A DNA stretch of 64,000 nucleotides from Paramagnetospirillum magnetotacticum MS-1 (lineage in GTDB: Bacteria; Pseudomonadota; Alphaproteobacteria; Rhodospirillales; Magnetospirillaceae): positions 372,001 to 436,000 of the forward strand of contig NZ_JXSL01000020.1 in assembly GCF_000829825.1 (NCBI RefSeq), given 5' to 3'. The stretch's first letter is position 1. The number at the start of each line of letters is the position of its first letter. Below are positions 1 to 8,250 of this stretch, in pieces. Below the pieces are notes generated by a model. It did not search any database, had not been told where the DNA came from, and was given only the letters and a program-made list of their open reading frames with translations. Made by a program: the position numbers and the translations under genes.

Positions 1-1
1 C

Positions 2-1411
2 TATTTCGACGACGCCGCCCGCACCGCCACCAAGGACGCCGCCCGTCTGGCCGGTCTGGAAGTGCTGCGCCTGGTCAACGAGCCCACGGCCGCCGCCCTG
101 GCCTATGGCTTGGACAATGCCGCGGAGGGACTCTACGCCGTCTATGATCTGGGCGGGGGCACCTTCGACATCTCCATCCTGCGCATGGAAAAGGGCGTCT
201 TTCAGGTCAAGTCCACCGGCGGCGACGCCGCTCTGGGCGGCGACGACATCGACCACGCCATCGCCGAGCGCTTCCTGGCCGAACGCCATGGCGAGCATGG
301 CGCCGAGACTATCACGGCGGGCGAGGCCAAGCAGGCCCTGGCCGCCGCCCGCGTGGCCAAGGAATGCCTGTCGGGGCGCGCCTCCGGCGATTGGATGATC
401 GAGGTGGACGGCAAGCCGTCCCGCCACTCCATGACCCGTGACGCGTTGGAAGCCCTGGCCGCTCCCTGGGTGGACAAGACCATGTCCATCTGCCGCTCGG
501 TGATCGAGGATGCGGGCATCGAAGTCGCCGAGATTCAGGGCGTGGTGCTGGTGGGCGGCTCGACCCGCATGCCCCTGGTGCGCCGCAAGGTGGCCGAACT
601 GTTCGGCCGCGAGCCCCTGGCCGACATCAACCCCGACGAAGTGGTGGCCGTGGGCGCCGCGCTCCAGGCCGAGGCCCTGACCATCGGGTCCGACACCCTG
701 CTGCTGGACGTCACACCGCTGTCGCTGGGTATCGAGACCATGGGCGGCATCGTGGAAAAGGTCATTCCGCGCAATACCCCCATCCCCGTGGCCATGGCCC
801 AGGAATTCACCACCTATCAGGACGGCCAGACCGCCATGGCCATCCATGTGCTTCAGGGCGAGCGCGAGATGGTGGACCAGAATCGCTCCCTGGCCCGTTT
901 CGTTCTGCGCGGCATTCCCAATATGGCCGCCGGTGCGGCCCGCATCCGCGTCACCTTCACGGTGGATGCCGACGGGTTGCTGACCGTCTCGGCCAGCGAG
1001 GCGACCACGGGCGTGGAGCAGCAAGTGGCGGTCAAGCCGTCCTATGGCCTGACCGAGGACGAAATGGCCAATATGCTGCGCGATTCCCTGGTCAACGCCA
1101 AGGATGACATGGAATCGCGCCTGTTCGCCGAGACTGCCGTCGAGGCCCGCCGCTCTGTGCTGGCGGTGCAGGCGGCCTTGGGTGCCGATTCTGACCTCTT
1201 GTCTGAAACCGAGCGACAGGATATCGATGCAGCTATCGCCGGTGTGGATGCTGCCATCGCCTCCGGCGACCGCGACGCCGTGACGGCCGCGTCGGAAGGC
1301 CTGGAGGCCGCCACCAAGACTTTCGCCGAACGGCGGATGGACCGTGGCATCCGCGCCGCCCTGGCTGGCATGGCGGTGGATAAGCTCGATGACGCCCTTA
1401 GCGGCGATTAG
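2..1411 (+). CDS. hscA: Fe-S cluster chaperone HscA, 5' end missing
   Basis: This is the Hsp70-family chaperone that, with HscB, helps move Fe-S clusters from the scaffold IscU to target proteins in the cytoplasm. The reading frame is open from base 2, so the N-terminal part of the ATPase domain lies left of the window. Visible are the Hsp70 signatures [11 protein letters not shown] (about residue 20 of the visible part), [10 protein letters not shown] and [10 protein letters not shown], then the substrate-binding domain with the [14 protein letters not shown] start and a helical lid. The HscA assignment over DnaK rests on the ferredoxin and IscX genes directly downstream and the absence of a long acidic DnaK tail. 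It is 17 bases from fdx, in one operon. Confidence 0.93.
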   Translation, partial: YFDDAARTATKDAARLAGLEVLRLVNEPTAAALAYGLDNAAEGLYAVYDLGGGTFDISILRMEKGVFQVKSTGGDAALGGDDIDHAIAERFLAERHGEHGAETITAGEAKQALAAARVAKECLSGRASGDWMIEVDGKPSRHSMTRDALEALAAPWVDKTMSICRSVIEDAGIEVAEIQGVVLVGGSTRMPLVRRKVAELFGREPLADINPDEVVAVGAALQAEALTIGSDTLLLDVTPLSLGIETMGGIVEKVIPRNTPIPVAMAQEFTTYQDGQTAMAIHVLQGEREMVDQNRSLARFVLRGIPNMAAGAARIRVTFTVDADGLLTVSASEATTGVEQQVAVKPSYGLTEDEMANMLRDSLVNAKDDMESRLFAETAVEARRSVLAVQAALGADSDLLSETERQDIDAAIAGVDAAIASGDRDAVTAASEGLEAATKTFAERRMDRGIRAALAGMAVDKLDDALSGD

Positions 1412-1428
1412 ATAGGGAAAGCCGGTTC

Positions 1429-1767
1429 ATGCCCAAGATGACGTTCATCGCCCCCGATGGAACCCGCCAGGAAGTCGACGCCCCCGAGGGATTGTCGGTG
1501 CTGGAAGTGGCGCACCACGCCAAGATCGAGTTGGAAGGCGCCTGCGAGGGCTCGCTGGCCTGTTCCACCTGCCATATCGTGGTGGCCAAGGAATGGTACG
1601 ACAAGCTGTCGCCCGCCACCGAGGACGAGGAAGACATGCTGGATCTGGCCTTCGGCCTGACCGCCACTTCCCGGCTGGGCTGTCAGATCATCATGAGCAA
1701 GGAGTTGGACGGCCTGGTGGTCACCCTGCCTGCCGCCACCCGCAACATGATGGTCGACAAGAAGTAG
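1429..1767 (+). CDS. fdx: Isc-type [2Fe-2S] ferredoxin
   Basis: An adrenodoxin-type [2Fe-2S] ferredoxin of 112 residues that supplies electrons for Fe-S cluster assembly. The cluster ligands are visible: [10 protein letters not shown] gives three cysteines in the C-x5-C-x2-C spacing and a fourth follows in the LGCQIIM segment, typical for this family. The histidine right after the third cysteine (CSTCH) is also typical. It sits between hscA and iscX, the standard isc order, with short gaps on both sides, so it is almost certainly cotranscribed. Length matches the family. Confidence 0.95.
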   Translation: MPKMTFIAPDGTRQEVDAPEGLSVLEVAHHAKIELEGACEGSLACSTCHIVVAKEWYDKLSPATEDEEDMLDLAFGLTATSRLGCQIIMSKELDGLVVTLPAATRNMMVDKK

Positions 1768-1780
1768 GGAACGGCCGGCG

Positions 1781-1975
1781 ATGAAGTGGACCGATACCCT
1801 CGACATCGCCATCGCCCTGGAAGAAGCGCATCCTGACGCCGATAACGTCAATTTGCGCTTCACCGACCTGCATCACTGGGTCTGCGCCTTGCCCGGCTTC
1901 GCCGACGATCCTGCCAAGTCCAACGAGAAAATTCTCGAAGCCATTCAGATGGCCTGGATCGACGAGCGGGATTAG
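1781..1975 (+). CDS. iscX: Fe-S assembly protein IscX
   Basis: A small acidic protein of 64 residues matching IscX (YfhJ), which binds the cysteine desulfurase IscS and modulates cluster assembly. The family pattern is visible: MKWTDTLDIAIAL at the start, the DPxxV-like stretch DADNVNLRFTDLHHWV, and the end LEAIQMAWIDER. It is the last gene of the isc operon here, 13 bases after fdx, and keeps the hscA-fdx-iscX order. Confidence 0.93.
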   Translation: MKWTDTLDIAIALEEAHPDADNVNLRFTDLHHWVCALPGFADDPAKSNEKILEAIQMAWIDERD

Positions 1976-1990
1976 CGCAGACTTCCCTCC

Positions 1991-2692
1991 ATGAATCCCT
2001 TCGCCCTTCTGCCCGCTGTCGATCTGGCGGCCTTCGCGGCCTTTCTGGTGCTGTGGACCGGATATACGATCATGGCCGACCGTCTGACAGCGGATGGTCA
2101 CACCCTGCTGGCGGCGACGGCGCGTCTTCGCCTGACCTGGATGCGCAATATGTGCGACCGGGAGGTCCGGGTGGCCGACAGTGCCCTGCTGGGCAATCTG
2201 ATGCGCAGCGTGTCGTTCTTCGCCTCGGCCTCCATCCTGATCCTGGGTGGACTGGTGGCCCTGCTGGGCGCGGGAGAGCGGGCCTATGCCGTGATCCAGG
2301 ACCTGCCCCTGGTCGCCGAATCGCCCAAGGGCGTGTTCGAGACCAAGGTGGTCTTGCTGGCCGGGGTCTTCGTCTACGCCTTTTTCCAGATCACCTGGTC
2401 GCTGCGGCAGTTCAATTACTGCTGTGTCCTGCTGGGCGCCGCCCCGCTGGCCGATGCGGCGGCCTCGGTCAAGGACGTCTATGCCGAGAATGCCGCCCGG
2501 CTCAACGCCCTGGCCGCGCACAGCTTCAATCGGGGACTGAGGGCTTATTACTTCGCCCTGGCCCTGATGACATGGTTCATCCATGCCGGGGCCATGGTGG
2601 CCGCCACCACCGTGGTGGTGGCGGTGCTCTATCGCCGGGAATTCAGGTCCAAGACCCTGCGGGCACTGAATGCGGCGGTGCCGCCGGGCTGA
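1991..2692 (+). CDS. DUF599 family membrane protein
   Basis: A 233-residue predicted inner membrane protein with about four hydrophobic segments (roughly residues 7-25, 75-95, 115-135 and 190-215). The general pattern, with WMRNM after the first segment, a central [10 protein letters not shown] helix and a conserved FNYC in the middle, fits DUF599. No biochemical function is known. It starts 15 bases after iscX and could be read through from the isc operon, but a functional link is not shown. Confidence 0.7.
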   Translation: MNPFALLPAVDLAAFAAFLVLWTGYTIMADRLTADGHTLLAATARLRLTWMRNMCDREVRVADSALLGNLMRSVSFFASASILILGGLVALLGAGERAYAVIQDLPLVAESPKGVFETKVVLLAGVFVYAFFQITWSLRQFNYCCVLLGAAPLADAAASVKDVYAENAARLNALAAHSFNRGLRAYYFALALMTWFIHAGAMVAATTVVVAVLYRREFRSKTLRALNAAVPPG

Positions 2693-2714
2693 TTGGGCAC
2701 TCGCCCAAGCCCAT

Positions 2715-3317
2715 CTACTCCATCAGCGCAATCTTGATATTGGCCGCCTGCATCAGGTCCTTCTTGGGCTGGCGCAAGGGCTTGACGGCTACCAGATCGA
2801 CGATCATCTCCTGGACCACGTTTCTGAGGGCGTCGATCTGTTCCAGGATCTGGGCGGGCATTTGGCCGGCGAAGCGCCGCCGGGGGACGGAATAGGTGAC
2901 CAGTTCCGGCTGCCAGTCGCCGCGATAGCCGTAATCGGCCCGCCAGTACCAGGGCTGGGAGAAATAGCCGAAGCTTCTGGCGAAATAGGGCTTCACATGG
3001 GTGGGGTTGGTCCAGGCGTCGTCATGGGCGCCGTGGGGGACGCGGATCTGCATCTTGGCGCCGGGCTTGGCGATGCGCCACAATTCCTGCATCAGGGGAA
3101 GGGGATCGGGGATGTGCTCGATCAGATGCGACAGCAGGAACTCGTCGATGCTGCTGTCCTCGAAGGGCAGGGGAGTGGTGGCGCACAGCGACAGATCGGC
3201 CACCACATCGACGCCGGGCAGGGCCATGGAATCCAGGTTGATCCAACCTTCGCGGATATCGCGGCCACAGCCGAGATTGAGTTTGCGCGAGGAAGCCGAC
3301 TTCTTTTTCGCAGCCAT
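2715..3317 (-). CDS. SAM-dependent methyltransferase, class I
   Basis: A 200-residue protein with a class I methyltransferase fold. Motif I is KLNLGCG near residue 12, followed by an acidic residue region (NLDSM) and the late motif [19 protein letters not shown], typical of the Methyltransf_11 group. The first residues are Lys/Ser-rich. The C-terminal third (residues 120-200) is less typical and rich in aromatic residues. The substrate cannot be read from the sequence; similar proteins often sit in polysaccharide or lipid clusters. It is divergent from mnmA with a 96-base gap. Confidence 0.75.
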   Translation of the reverse strand: MAAKKKSASSRKLNLGCGRDIREGWINLDSMALPGVDVVADLSLCATTPLPFEDSSIDEFLLSHLIEHIPDPLPLMQELWRIAKPGAKMQIRVPHGAHDDAWTNPTHVKPYFARSFGYFSQPWYWRADYGYRGDWQPELVTYSVPRRRFAGQMPAQILEQIDALRNVVQEMIVDLVAVKPLRQPKKDLMQAANIKIALME

Positions 3318-3413
3318 GGGACTGGTCCAGACAAGGGGATAAATGACGGTCCTGTTCTACAGGCACCACGGCTTCGTTGCAACGCGCCCCGCCCATCTTC
3401 TACAAGGGAAGGC

Positions 3414-4535
3414 ATGAACAGTCTCGACATCGATAAGCCCGCTTCGGCCACCCGCGTGGTGGTCGCCATGTCGGGTGGCGTGGATTCCTCGGCCGTCGCC
3501 GCCCTGCTGAAGGAACAGGGCTACGACGTGGTGGGCGTCACGCTTCAGCTTTACGATCTGGCGACCAGCGGTATCGAACCCGGCGCCTGCCGCCCCAATA
3601 CCTGCTGCGCGGGCAAGGACATCCATGACGCCCGCGCCGTGGCCGATGCGCTTGGCATTCCCCATTATGTGCTGGATTTCGAGGAAACCTTCCGTCGTGA
3701 CGTGGTCGAGCGCTTCGCCCAGACCTATCTGGAGGCGAAGACGCCGGTGCCTTGCATCGAGTGCAACCGCACGGTCAAGTTCCGCGATCTTCTGGGCGTG
3801 GCCAAGGATCTCGGCGCCGACGCCCTGGCCACCGGCCATTACGTGCGGCGCCGCTCCGGTCCCCAGGGGCCGGAGATGTGGGCCGGGCGCGATCCGGGCC
3901 GGGACCAAAGCTATTTCCTGTACGCCACCACGCGGGCGCAACTGGACTTTCTGCGCTTTCCCCTCGGCGACATGTCGGGCAAGGAGGAGACGCGGGCCAT
4001 CGCGGCGCGCCACCACCTGCCCGTGGCCGCCAAGCGCGATAGCCAGGACATCTGTTTCGTGCCCGATGGCGATTACGCCGCCCTGGTCACCCGCCTGCAC
4101 CCCGAAGCCGCACGGCCGGGCGAGATCGTCGACAGTTCTGGCAAGGTGCTGGGCCGCCACGAGGGTCTGATCCACTACACGATCGGCCAGCGGCGGGGTC
4201 TGGGCCTGGGCGGCGGCCCACCGCTTTATGTGGTGGCGTTGGAACCCGAAACCGACCGGGTGGTGGTGGGCGGACGCCAGGACCTGGACTGTCCGGTGGT
4301 TCCTGTGGAGGCGGTCAACTGGCTGGGCGGCGACGAGACGGAACTGCGCGTCGCCGTCAAGGTGCGCTCCACCCGCCCAGCGGCACCGGCCCTGCTGCGC
4401 CGTCTGCCCAATGGCCGAGCCGAGGTGATTCTCGACCACCCGGAACAAGGCGTCGCCCCCGGCCAGGCCTGCGTCTTCTACCAGGGGGAACGGGTCCTGG
4501 GCGGAGGCTGGATTTCCCGCGTGCGAGAGGCTTGA
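3414..4535 (+). CDS. mnmA: tRNA-specific 2-thiouridylase MnmA
   Basis: MnmA installs the 2-thio group on U34 of the tRNAs for Lys, Glu and Gln. The ATP pyrophosphatase loop SGGVDSS lies near residue 20. The catalytic cysteine pair is present in TPVPCIECN and [10 protein letters not shown]. The protein is 373 residues, normal for the family. The frame stays open far upstream (to 2670), but that part has no family similarity and overlaps the opposite-strand methyltransferase. The ATG at 3414, preceded by AAGGGAAGG, is the natural start. It ends just before tRNA-Met. Confidence 0.96.
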   Translation: MNSLDIDKPASATRVVVAMSGGVDSSAVAALLKEQGYDVVGVTLQLYDLATSGIEPGACRPNTCCAGKDIHDARAVADALGIPHYVLDFEETFRRDVVERFAQTYLEAKTPVPCIECNRTVKFRDLLGVAKDLGADALATGHYVRRRSGPQGPEMWAGRDPGRDQSYFLYATTRAQLDFLRFPLGDMSGKEETRAIAARHHLPVAAKRDSQDICFVPDGDYAALVTRLHPEAARPGEIVDSSGKVLGRHEGLIHYTIGQRRGLGLGGGPPLYVVALEPETDRVVVGGRQDLDCPVVPVEAVNWLGGDETELRVAVKVRSTRPAAPALLRRLPNGRAEVILDHPEQGVAPGQACVFYQGERVLGGGWISRVREA

Positions 4536-4578
4536 CAGCAATCGCCCGGACCATTATACGAACCGCTCTCGACGCGAT

Positions 4579-4655
4579 GGCGGGGTAGCTCAGCTGGTTA
4601 GAGCACGGGAATCATAATCCTGGGGTCGGGGGTTCAAGTCCCTCTCCCGCTACCA
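4579..4655 (+). tRNA. tRNA-Met (anticodon CAT), elongator type
   Basis: A 77-base cloverleaf with encoded CCA. The acceptor strand GGCGGGG pairs with TCCCGCT, with G-U at both ends. The D arm is GCTCAGCTGGTTAGAGC, the anticodon loop ATCATAA gives CAT, and the T arm is GGGGG-TTCAAGT-CCCTC. The sequence resembles alphaproteobacterial elongator tRNA-Met rather than initiator tRNA. A tRNA-Ile2 with modified C34 is the main alternative. The 3' half is the integration site of the element that follows; the element restores the 3' end, so the tRNA stays intact. Confidence 0.95.
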
Positions 4656-4657
4656 TC
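4611..4657 (+). repeat. attL: 47-bp direct repeat in tRNA-Met
   Basis: The 47 bases running from the anticodon loop through CCA plus two bases (starting ATCATAATCCTGGGGTCGGG) are repeated exactly at 10283-10329. Sequences diverge on both sides of the match. This is the classic footprint of a tyrosine integrase using a tRNA 3' half as attB. Confidence 0.93.
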
Positions 4658-4669
4658 GAAAGTCCTTGA

Positions 4670-4705
4670 AAAACCTCGGTTTTCTAACGAAAGCCGGGGT
4701 TTTTT
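4670..4705 (+). terminator. Rho-independent terminator after tRNA-Met
   Basis: AAAACCTCGGTTTTC (4670-4684) pairs with GAAAGCCGGGGTTTT (4689-4703) over 15 positions with two G-U pairs and a TAAC loop, followed by further T residues. It lies inside the element, just past attL. The element therefore brings its own terminator for the tRNA, replacing the host one now found after attR. Confidence 0.8.
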
Positions 4706-4716
4706 CATGGCAAAAT

Positions 4717-4840
4717 CGTTCTGGAAACCACCAGAATAGATTCTTACAGATTATCCAGCAATTTCCGTAACTTACCCGGATTTCTCTGGATGCTCCACCA
4801 CGCTCCGAAAAGTCATTTCCAGAACGGTTTCCAGAAAACC
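4717..4840 (+). repeat. TTCCAGAA-type repeats near attL, candidate integrase arm sites
   Basis: Copies of a short motif cluster here: CGTTCTGGAA at 4717-4726, its exact inverse TTCCAGAACG at 4817-4826, and TTTCCAGAAAACC at 4828-4840. Related TTCCAGAAAAAC and CCCAGAAAAAAC copies lie at 10222-10246, inside the integrase 3' end near attR. Motifs repeated on both sides of the attachment site are what arm-type sites of tyrosine integrases look like. The 4658-4985 interval otherwise contains no gene, only this, the terminator, the palindromes and a promoter. Confidence 0.45.
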
Positions 4841-4867
4841 TGACGCAAGTTTAGAGCCATTCAAATT

Positions 4868-4917
4868 TGTAGGATATATCCAACAACGGGAAATGGTATT
4901 TGTGTAGGATATATCCA
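4868..4917 (+). promoter_or_regulatory. Paired palindromic operators (GGATATATCC)
   Basis: The 15-mer TGTAGGATATATCCA occurs at 4868-4882 and 4903-4917, 35 bases apart. Its core GGATATATCC is a perfect 10-base palindrome. The pair sits just upstream of the predicted promoter of the excisionase-like gene, so it is a likely operator for an element-encoded or host dimeric regulator. Confidence 0.6.
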
Positions 4918-4920
4918 CAG

Positions 4921-4949
4921 TTGTAGCGGCAACACGAATCCGATATGCT
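4921..4949 (+). promoter_or_regulatory. Predicted sigma70-type promoter of the excisionase-like gene
   Basis: TTGTAG at 4921-4926 and TATGCT at 4944-4949 are separated by 17 bases, and the ATG follows 36 bases later. It lies directly after the palindromic operator pair. Based on consensus match only. Confidence 0.4.
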
Positions 4950-4985
4950 CCCTTCCAGTCGTAACGCACTGAAAGGCCCCCGCTA

Positions 4986-5234
4986 ATGTCTCGCTCGCTC
5001 CCCCATGACCCTGAATTGCTCCCCGGCTACCTGGATAAGGTGGCAGTCGCTAAGGCGCTTGGCCTCCATCCGAAAACGGTCGAGCGGCTGCCGCTCCCCT
5101 GCGTCCAAATTGGGCGTAAGAAGCTGTACCGCATGGACGCATTGACCTTCATCACCGAAACCTCGGACCTGAACGAAGTTCAGCAAAAATTACTCGAACG
5201 TGTTTCGGTATTTTTGGCTGGAATGCGCCAATAA
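4986..5234 (+). CDS. Excisionase-like helix-turn-helix protein
   Basis: An 82-residue protein with an AlpA/excisionase or MerR-like DNA-binding domain. The stretch LDKVAVAKALGLHPKTVERL (about residues 16-35) is the helix-turn-helix. The wing-like CVQIGRKKLYRMDALTFI follows, as in Xis-type winged helices that read the substrate then position a wing. As the first gene after attL and opposite the integrase, it is a good candidate for the recombination directionality factor or an early regulator. The exact role is inference. Confidence 0.65.
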   Translation: MSRSLPHDPELLPGYLDKVAVAKALGLHPKTVERLPLPCVQIGRKKLYRMDALTFITETSDLNEVQQKLLERVSVFLAGMRQ

Positions 5235-5240
5235 TAGACG

Positions 5241-5319
5241 TTGACAGTGTAGGTAAAAGCCTAAACTATACTTAGCATAATCAAAACGCCTAGAGTCAAT
5301 TGCTTGACTCTAGGCGTTT
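5241..5319 (+). promoter_or_regulatory. Promoter-like TTGACA followed by a perfect leader hairpin
   Basis: TTGACA at 5241-5246 is followed by TATACT at 5267-5272 (20-base spacer, long) or TAAACT at 5262-5267 (15 bases, short). Immediately after comes a perfect 16-bp inverted repeat, AAACGCCTAGAGTCAA at 5284-5299 and its complement at 5304-5319, with loop TTGC. The hairpin would lie at the 5' end of the transcript and has no T run, so it may stabilise the mRNA, attenuate it, or terminate the previous gene weakly. Confidence 0.45.
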
Positions 5320-5363
5320 CCTTGTGTTGGTATCGCCACAGATACAGCAACACGAGGCGCAAA

Positions 5364-5855
5364 ATGCTCTCCCAGTCTTATCCTGAATCCATCGCCACGC
5401 TGGCCGCAGGCGTCAATCCTGCGACGCTGCGCGGCTGGCGCACTCAAGGCCCCCTGACCGAGTTCAAGCCCGGCGCCCATACCGCCCGGCAGGTGCTGAT
5501 CCTGCGGTTGGCCAAGGAGCTGTCGGCCGCTGGCATCCCTGCCGCCACCTTCGGGGACATGGCCACCAAGGTGATCGATCAGCTCTCCACCCAGCCGAAC
5601 GTCATGATCGAGCTGCTTCATGCGCCCGCTCATGAGCTGCGTGGCAAGGCCCCCATGCTGTTGATCTGGCGCGATGCCCAGGGCGCGTATCAGCACCTGC
5701 TGGCCCGGTCCCCCGACCTGTCCGGCGTGGTCCGCTGGGACGTGGTGCAGCTCTCGGAGATCATCGGCCCTGTGCTCCGCCGCGCCGATCAGCTCCAAGC
5801 CGATCTGGCGCTGGCCCAGGCCAAGGACGAGGAGTCGACCGATGCCCAGGCTTAA
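5364..5855 (+). CDS. MerR-like DNA-binding protein of the element
   Basis: A 163-residue protein. The N-terminus SIATLAAGVNPATLRGWRTQ (about residues 9-28) resembles a MerR-type helix-turn-helix followed by a wing-like TEFKPGAHTARQVLILRLAK. The C-terminal half is helical with no recognised domain. ATG 5364 is chosen because the earlier in-frame TTG at 5304 falls inside the leader hairpin. The last 14 bases overlap the start of the capsid gene, so the two are translationally coupled. A regulator of capsid expression is plausible but not shown. Confidence 0.6.
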   Translation: MLSQSYPESIATLAAGVNPATLRGWRTQGPLTEFKPGAHTARQVLILRLAKELSAAGIPAATFGDMATKVIDQLSTQPNVMIELLHAPAHELRGKAPMLLIWRDAQGAYQHLLARSPDLSGVVRWDVVQLSEIIGPVLRRADQLQADLALAQAKDEESTDAQA

Positions 5856-7119
5856 CCACCGCGACCTGACCCGGCGCCGCTGGAAGGCATTCGATGAGGC
5901 CAAGGCCATCATGGACAAGGTCCATGGCCGCGACCTGACCGCCGCCGAGTGCAAGGTCGTCGACTCTCATATCGCCGAGATCAGGGTGTTGGATGCCCAG
6001 ATCGAGACCCTGAAAAAGGACGAAGCTATGAAATCTCGTGAAGCCGTGCCGTATGGCACCGAAGGCCATATGCAGTTGAAAGACGCCAATGGCCATAACA
6101 TCCCGGTCCTGCGTAAGGGCCAGCCGTTCGCCGCCCTGGCAGAGCGCAGCGAAGCGGACGAAGTCCCACTGGCTGGCCTCGTCAAGGCGATGTGCACCAA
6201 TGACTGGCGTGGGCTGCCCGCCCAGGCGAAGTCAATGTCCGCTGGCACCGGGATCAGTGGTGGCCTCCTGATCGGGCAGGAGACCTCGGCCCAGATCGTG
6301 GACTTGGTCCGCAATAAGGCCCGTTGCTTCCAGGCTGGCGTGATGACGCTGCCGATGCCTGCCGGTAACCTGACCCTGGCCCGCTTGGACTCGGACGTCA
6401 CTCCCGCTTGGCGTGGTGAGAATCAGACCATCGCCAATTCCGACGCCGCTTTCGGCGCCGTCCAGCTCTCGGCCAAGTCGCTGGCGGTGAACGTCAAGAT
6501 GTCGCTCGAACTGGCCAGCTTCGCCAGCAACGCCAGCGATGCCTTAATGCACTCCATCTCCGAGGCCATGGCCCTGGCGATGGATGCCGCCATCCTGTCC
6601 GGTTCTGGTATTGGCCGGGAGCCGCTGGGCATCATCAACCAGCCGGGCATCCTGACGCAGGACTGCGCCAATCACTATCTGACCGACACTGGCTATGGCT
6701 GGGATCCCTTTGGCGCCGCCCTGGGCCAGCTCCGGGCGCGGAACCTGGACGAGACGAGCGATTCGTTGTCGCTGCTGGTCTCCCCCGGCATCGCCACCGC
6801 ACAAGACCGGCTGGTGGACACCCTGGGCCGCTCCATCGTGCCGCCGCCCTACATGGAATCGATCCCGCGCATGGTCACAAATCAAATCCCGGTGGCCACC
6901 GGCACGCCGAATACGTCCTGGGGCCTGATGGGCAAGTTTGATTCCATCGTCTGCGGCATCGCGCAGAACATCGTGTTGGAGATGAGCCGCGAAGCGGGTG
7001 ACGCCAGCGCCAGCGCCTGGACCTCCGGGCAGATCTGGCTGCGCGCCATGTGCTGGATGGACGTTGCCGTTCTGCGTCCTGCCCACTTCTGTCAGATCCA
7101 GAAAATCGGTCTGGCTTAA
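5842..7119 (+). CDS. HK97-family phage major capsid protein
   Basis: A 425-residue major capsid protein of the HK97 fold. The first ~65 residues are charged and helical (RRRWKAFDEAKAIMDK...), like the scaffolding delta domain of HK97 gp5. The rest shows the family pattern: a GGLLIGQETSAQIVDLVRN segment near residue 150, SVEMxAEL-like KMSLELASFASNASD in the middle, and the GSGIGREPLGIINQPG loop (about residue 255) that is very typical. ATG 5842 overlaps the preceding gene and was preferred to the in-frame start at 5674, which lies wholly within that gene. No prohead protease gene is nearby, so the delta domain may stay uncleaved or be cut by a helper phage protease. Confidence 0.88.
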   Translation: MPRLNHRDLTRRRWKAFDEAKAIMDKVHGRDLTAAECKVVDSHIAEIRVLDAQIETLKKDEAMKSREAVPYGTEGHMQLKDANGHNIPVLRKGQPFAALAERSEADEVPLAGLVKAMCTNDWRGLPAQAKSMSAGTGISGGLLIGQETSAQIVDLVRNKARCFQAGVMTLPMPAGNLTLARLDSDVTPAWRGENQTIANSDAAFGAVQLSAKSLAVNVKMSLELASFASNASDALMHSISEAMALAMDAAILSGSGIGREPLGIINQPGILTQDCANHYLTDTGYGWDPFGAALGQLRARNLDETSDSLSLLVSPGIATAQDRLVDTLGRSIVPPPYMESIPRMVTNQIPVATGTPNTSWGLMGKFDSIVCGIAQNIVLEMSREAGDASASAWTSGQIWLRAMCWMDVAVLRPAHFCQIQKIGLA

Positions 7120-7128
7120 CCCATGGGG

Positions 7129-7219
7129 CCGGGGGGAGTCGCGTCCCCCCGGCAGACGACGGGTCTCACTCCCCGTCTGCAAGCTCCCGGCGGTCAAAGT
7201 CTCCTTGGGGACCGCCGGG
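7129..7219 (+). terminator. Tandem GC-rich hairpins after the capsid gene
   Basis: CCGGGGGGA (7129-7137) pairs with TCCCCCCGG (7144-7152), and CCCGGCGGTC (7186-7195) pairs with GACCGCCGGG (7210-7219). A weaker GCAGACG/CGTCTGC-like stem lies between. The stems are strong but lack T runs, so they may act as RNA stabilisers, attenuators or a partial terminator between capsid and the small ORFs. Confidence 0.5.
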
Positions 7220-7246
7220 GGTTCCCTCTTCGAAGGAATCCCCATC

Positions 7247-7489
7247 ATGTTGACAGCCGAAGAACTAAAGCCCGTGATCAATGCCCATACAGCCGCCGTA
7301 GTGAAGGCGCTGACCACCGTGGTCACCGACACCCTGACCATGGGCGCCGCATCCGTCGCCGGGCAGGATCAGACCGCCATCGCCGCCCAGGTGCGCCAGT
7401 CGGAACAGGCCCTGGGCCATGCAATCGAGACCATGCGCCTGGGCATCCTCCGCGCCGTCTTCTGCAATCCCGAGGCCGATCATGGCTGA
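7247..7489 (+). CDS. Small hypothetical protein of the element (80 aa)
   Basis: An 80-residue, mainly helical protein starting MLTAEELKPVINAHT. The start at 7247 has the upstream GAAGGAATC, a fair ribosome site. It overlaps the next ORF by 8 bases. No domain is recognised. Its place just after the capsid gene would suit a virion, head-completion or assembly protein, but nothing in the sequence proves this. Confidence 0.5.
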   Translation: MLTAEELKPVINAHTAAVVKALTTVVTDTLTMGAASVAGQDQTAIAAQVRQSEQALGHAIETMRLGILRAVFCNPEADHG

Positions 7490-7793
7490 TGATCCGGTTT
7501 GGACGCACTCCGTAGCCGTGTTCGAGGCGCTGATTGGGGTGGTCATGAGTGCCATCTATATGGAGGCAGAGACCAAGGGTACTGCCGCCCGAGAGAAGGC
7601 TTTCACCGAGTTTGACGGTGTTGTCAAAGACCTGCTGAACGCCATCTATCAGGCCAATTGGCATATCGCCAAGGCGGTCAATCCCGCTACCGCAATCCAG
7701 GCCGCCGAGGTGGAGGCGCTCCAGGCGAAAGCCGAGGCCAGCCGAGCTGCGGCCGACTGGATGAAGTCCCTTACGGAGAGCGAAAAGAAATGA
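7482..7793 (+). CDS. Small hypothetical helical protein of the element (103 aa)
   Basis: A 103-residue protein with a hydrophobic stretch near the N-terminus (SVAVFEALIGVVMSAIYME, residues 10-28) and an Ala/Glu-rich helical, possibly coiled-coil C-terminal part. It overlaps the previous and following genes by a few bases, so it is part of a coupled operon. Function unknown. Confidence 0.5.
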   Translation: MADDPVWTHSVAVFEALIGVVMSAIYMEAETKGTAAREKAFTEFDGVVKDLLNAIYQANWHIAKAVNPATAIQAAEVEALQAKAEASRAAADWMKSLTESEKK

Positions 7794-7933
7794 TCCTGAC
7801 CGTCGATCTTAATGACCCCGACCTTCTGCCTGTCGAAAAGCTGGTGTTGGAAGAGCTGGCCCGGCGCCAGGAAGCCCGACGCCAGCGCCGCACCCAGACC
7901 CAGACCGAGGACGAGGCCCGTGCCGTCGCCTGA
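7790..7933 (+). CDS. Short ORF in the element operon (47 aa)
   Basis: A 47-residue ORF starting at the ATG that overlaps the previous stop (AATGATC). It has an acidic N-terminus (MILTVDLNDPDLLP) and a basic, Arg/Gln-rich C-terminus. The start-stop overlaps on both sides support that it is translated. No homologue is recognised. Confidence 0.4.
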   Translation: MILTVDLNDPDLLPVEKLVLEELARRQEARRQRRTQTQTEDEARAVA

Positions 7934-8165
7934 TACCCCCCGGCAAGCCCTGATCCGGGCCGTGCGGAGCTATGCCCAGCTCCATGGTCTGCAACCCGCC
8001 CAGGTCTGCGCCCTGGCTGGCTGCGGCAAGCTGTATTGGGAGCGCCTGACCTGCGGGGCCAATGTTTCCTTGTCCACCATGGACCGGGTCCGGGCGTACA
8101 TGTCCGAGCACACGGCGCCGCCATTTCATTCTGTGCCGAGGCCCCGGCGCGCGAAGCGGGGCTAG
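7920..8165 (+). CDS. Small helix-turn-helix-like protein
   Basis: An 81-residue ORF with a GTG start overlapping the previous stop by 14 bases. The stretch YAQLHGLQPAQVCALAGCGK followed by NVSLSTMDRVRAYM resembles a short lambda-repressor/Cro-type helix-turn-helix. The basic tail PRPRRAKRG fits DNA binding. It may be the element's transcription regulator. The start codon is uncertain. Confidence 0.45.
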   Translation: MPSPDTPRQALIRAVRSYAQLHGLQPAQVCALAGCGKLYWERLTCGANVSLSTMDRVRAYMSEHTAPPFHSVPRPRRAKRG

Positions 8166-8250
8166 TACGCCCCCGCCATTACGATCCCGCCCTTGGCTCT
8201 GCCAGCCCTTTGTGTAAACTGATGAAGCCAAGGGGTTGTGGGGTGCTCAA

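Noticed and set aside
2670-3413. N-terminal extension of the mnmA frame
   Set aside because: The frame is open but does not resemble MnmA and overlaps the methyltransferase gene; ATG 3414 fits the family.
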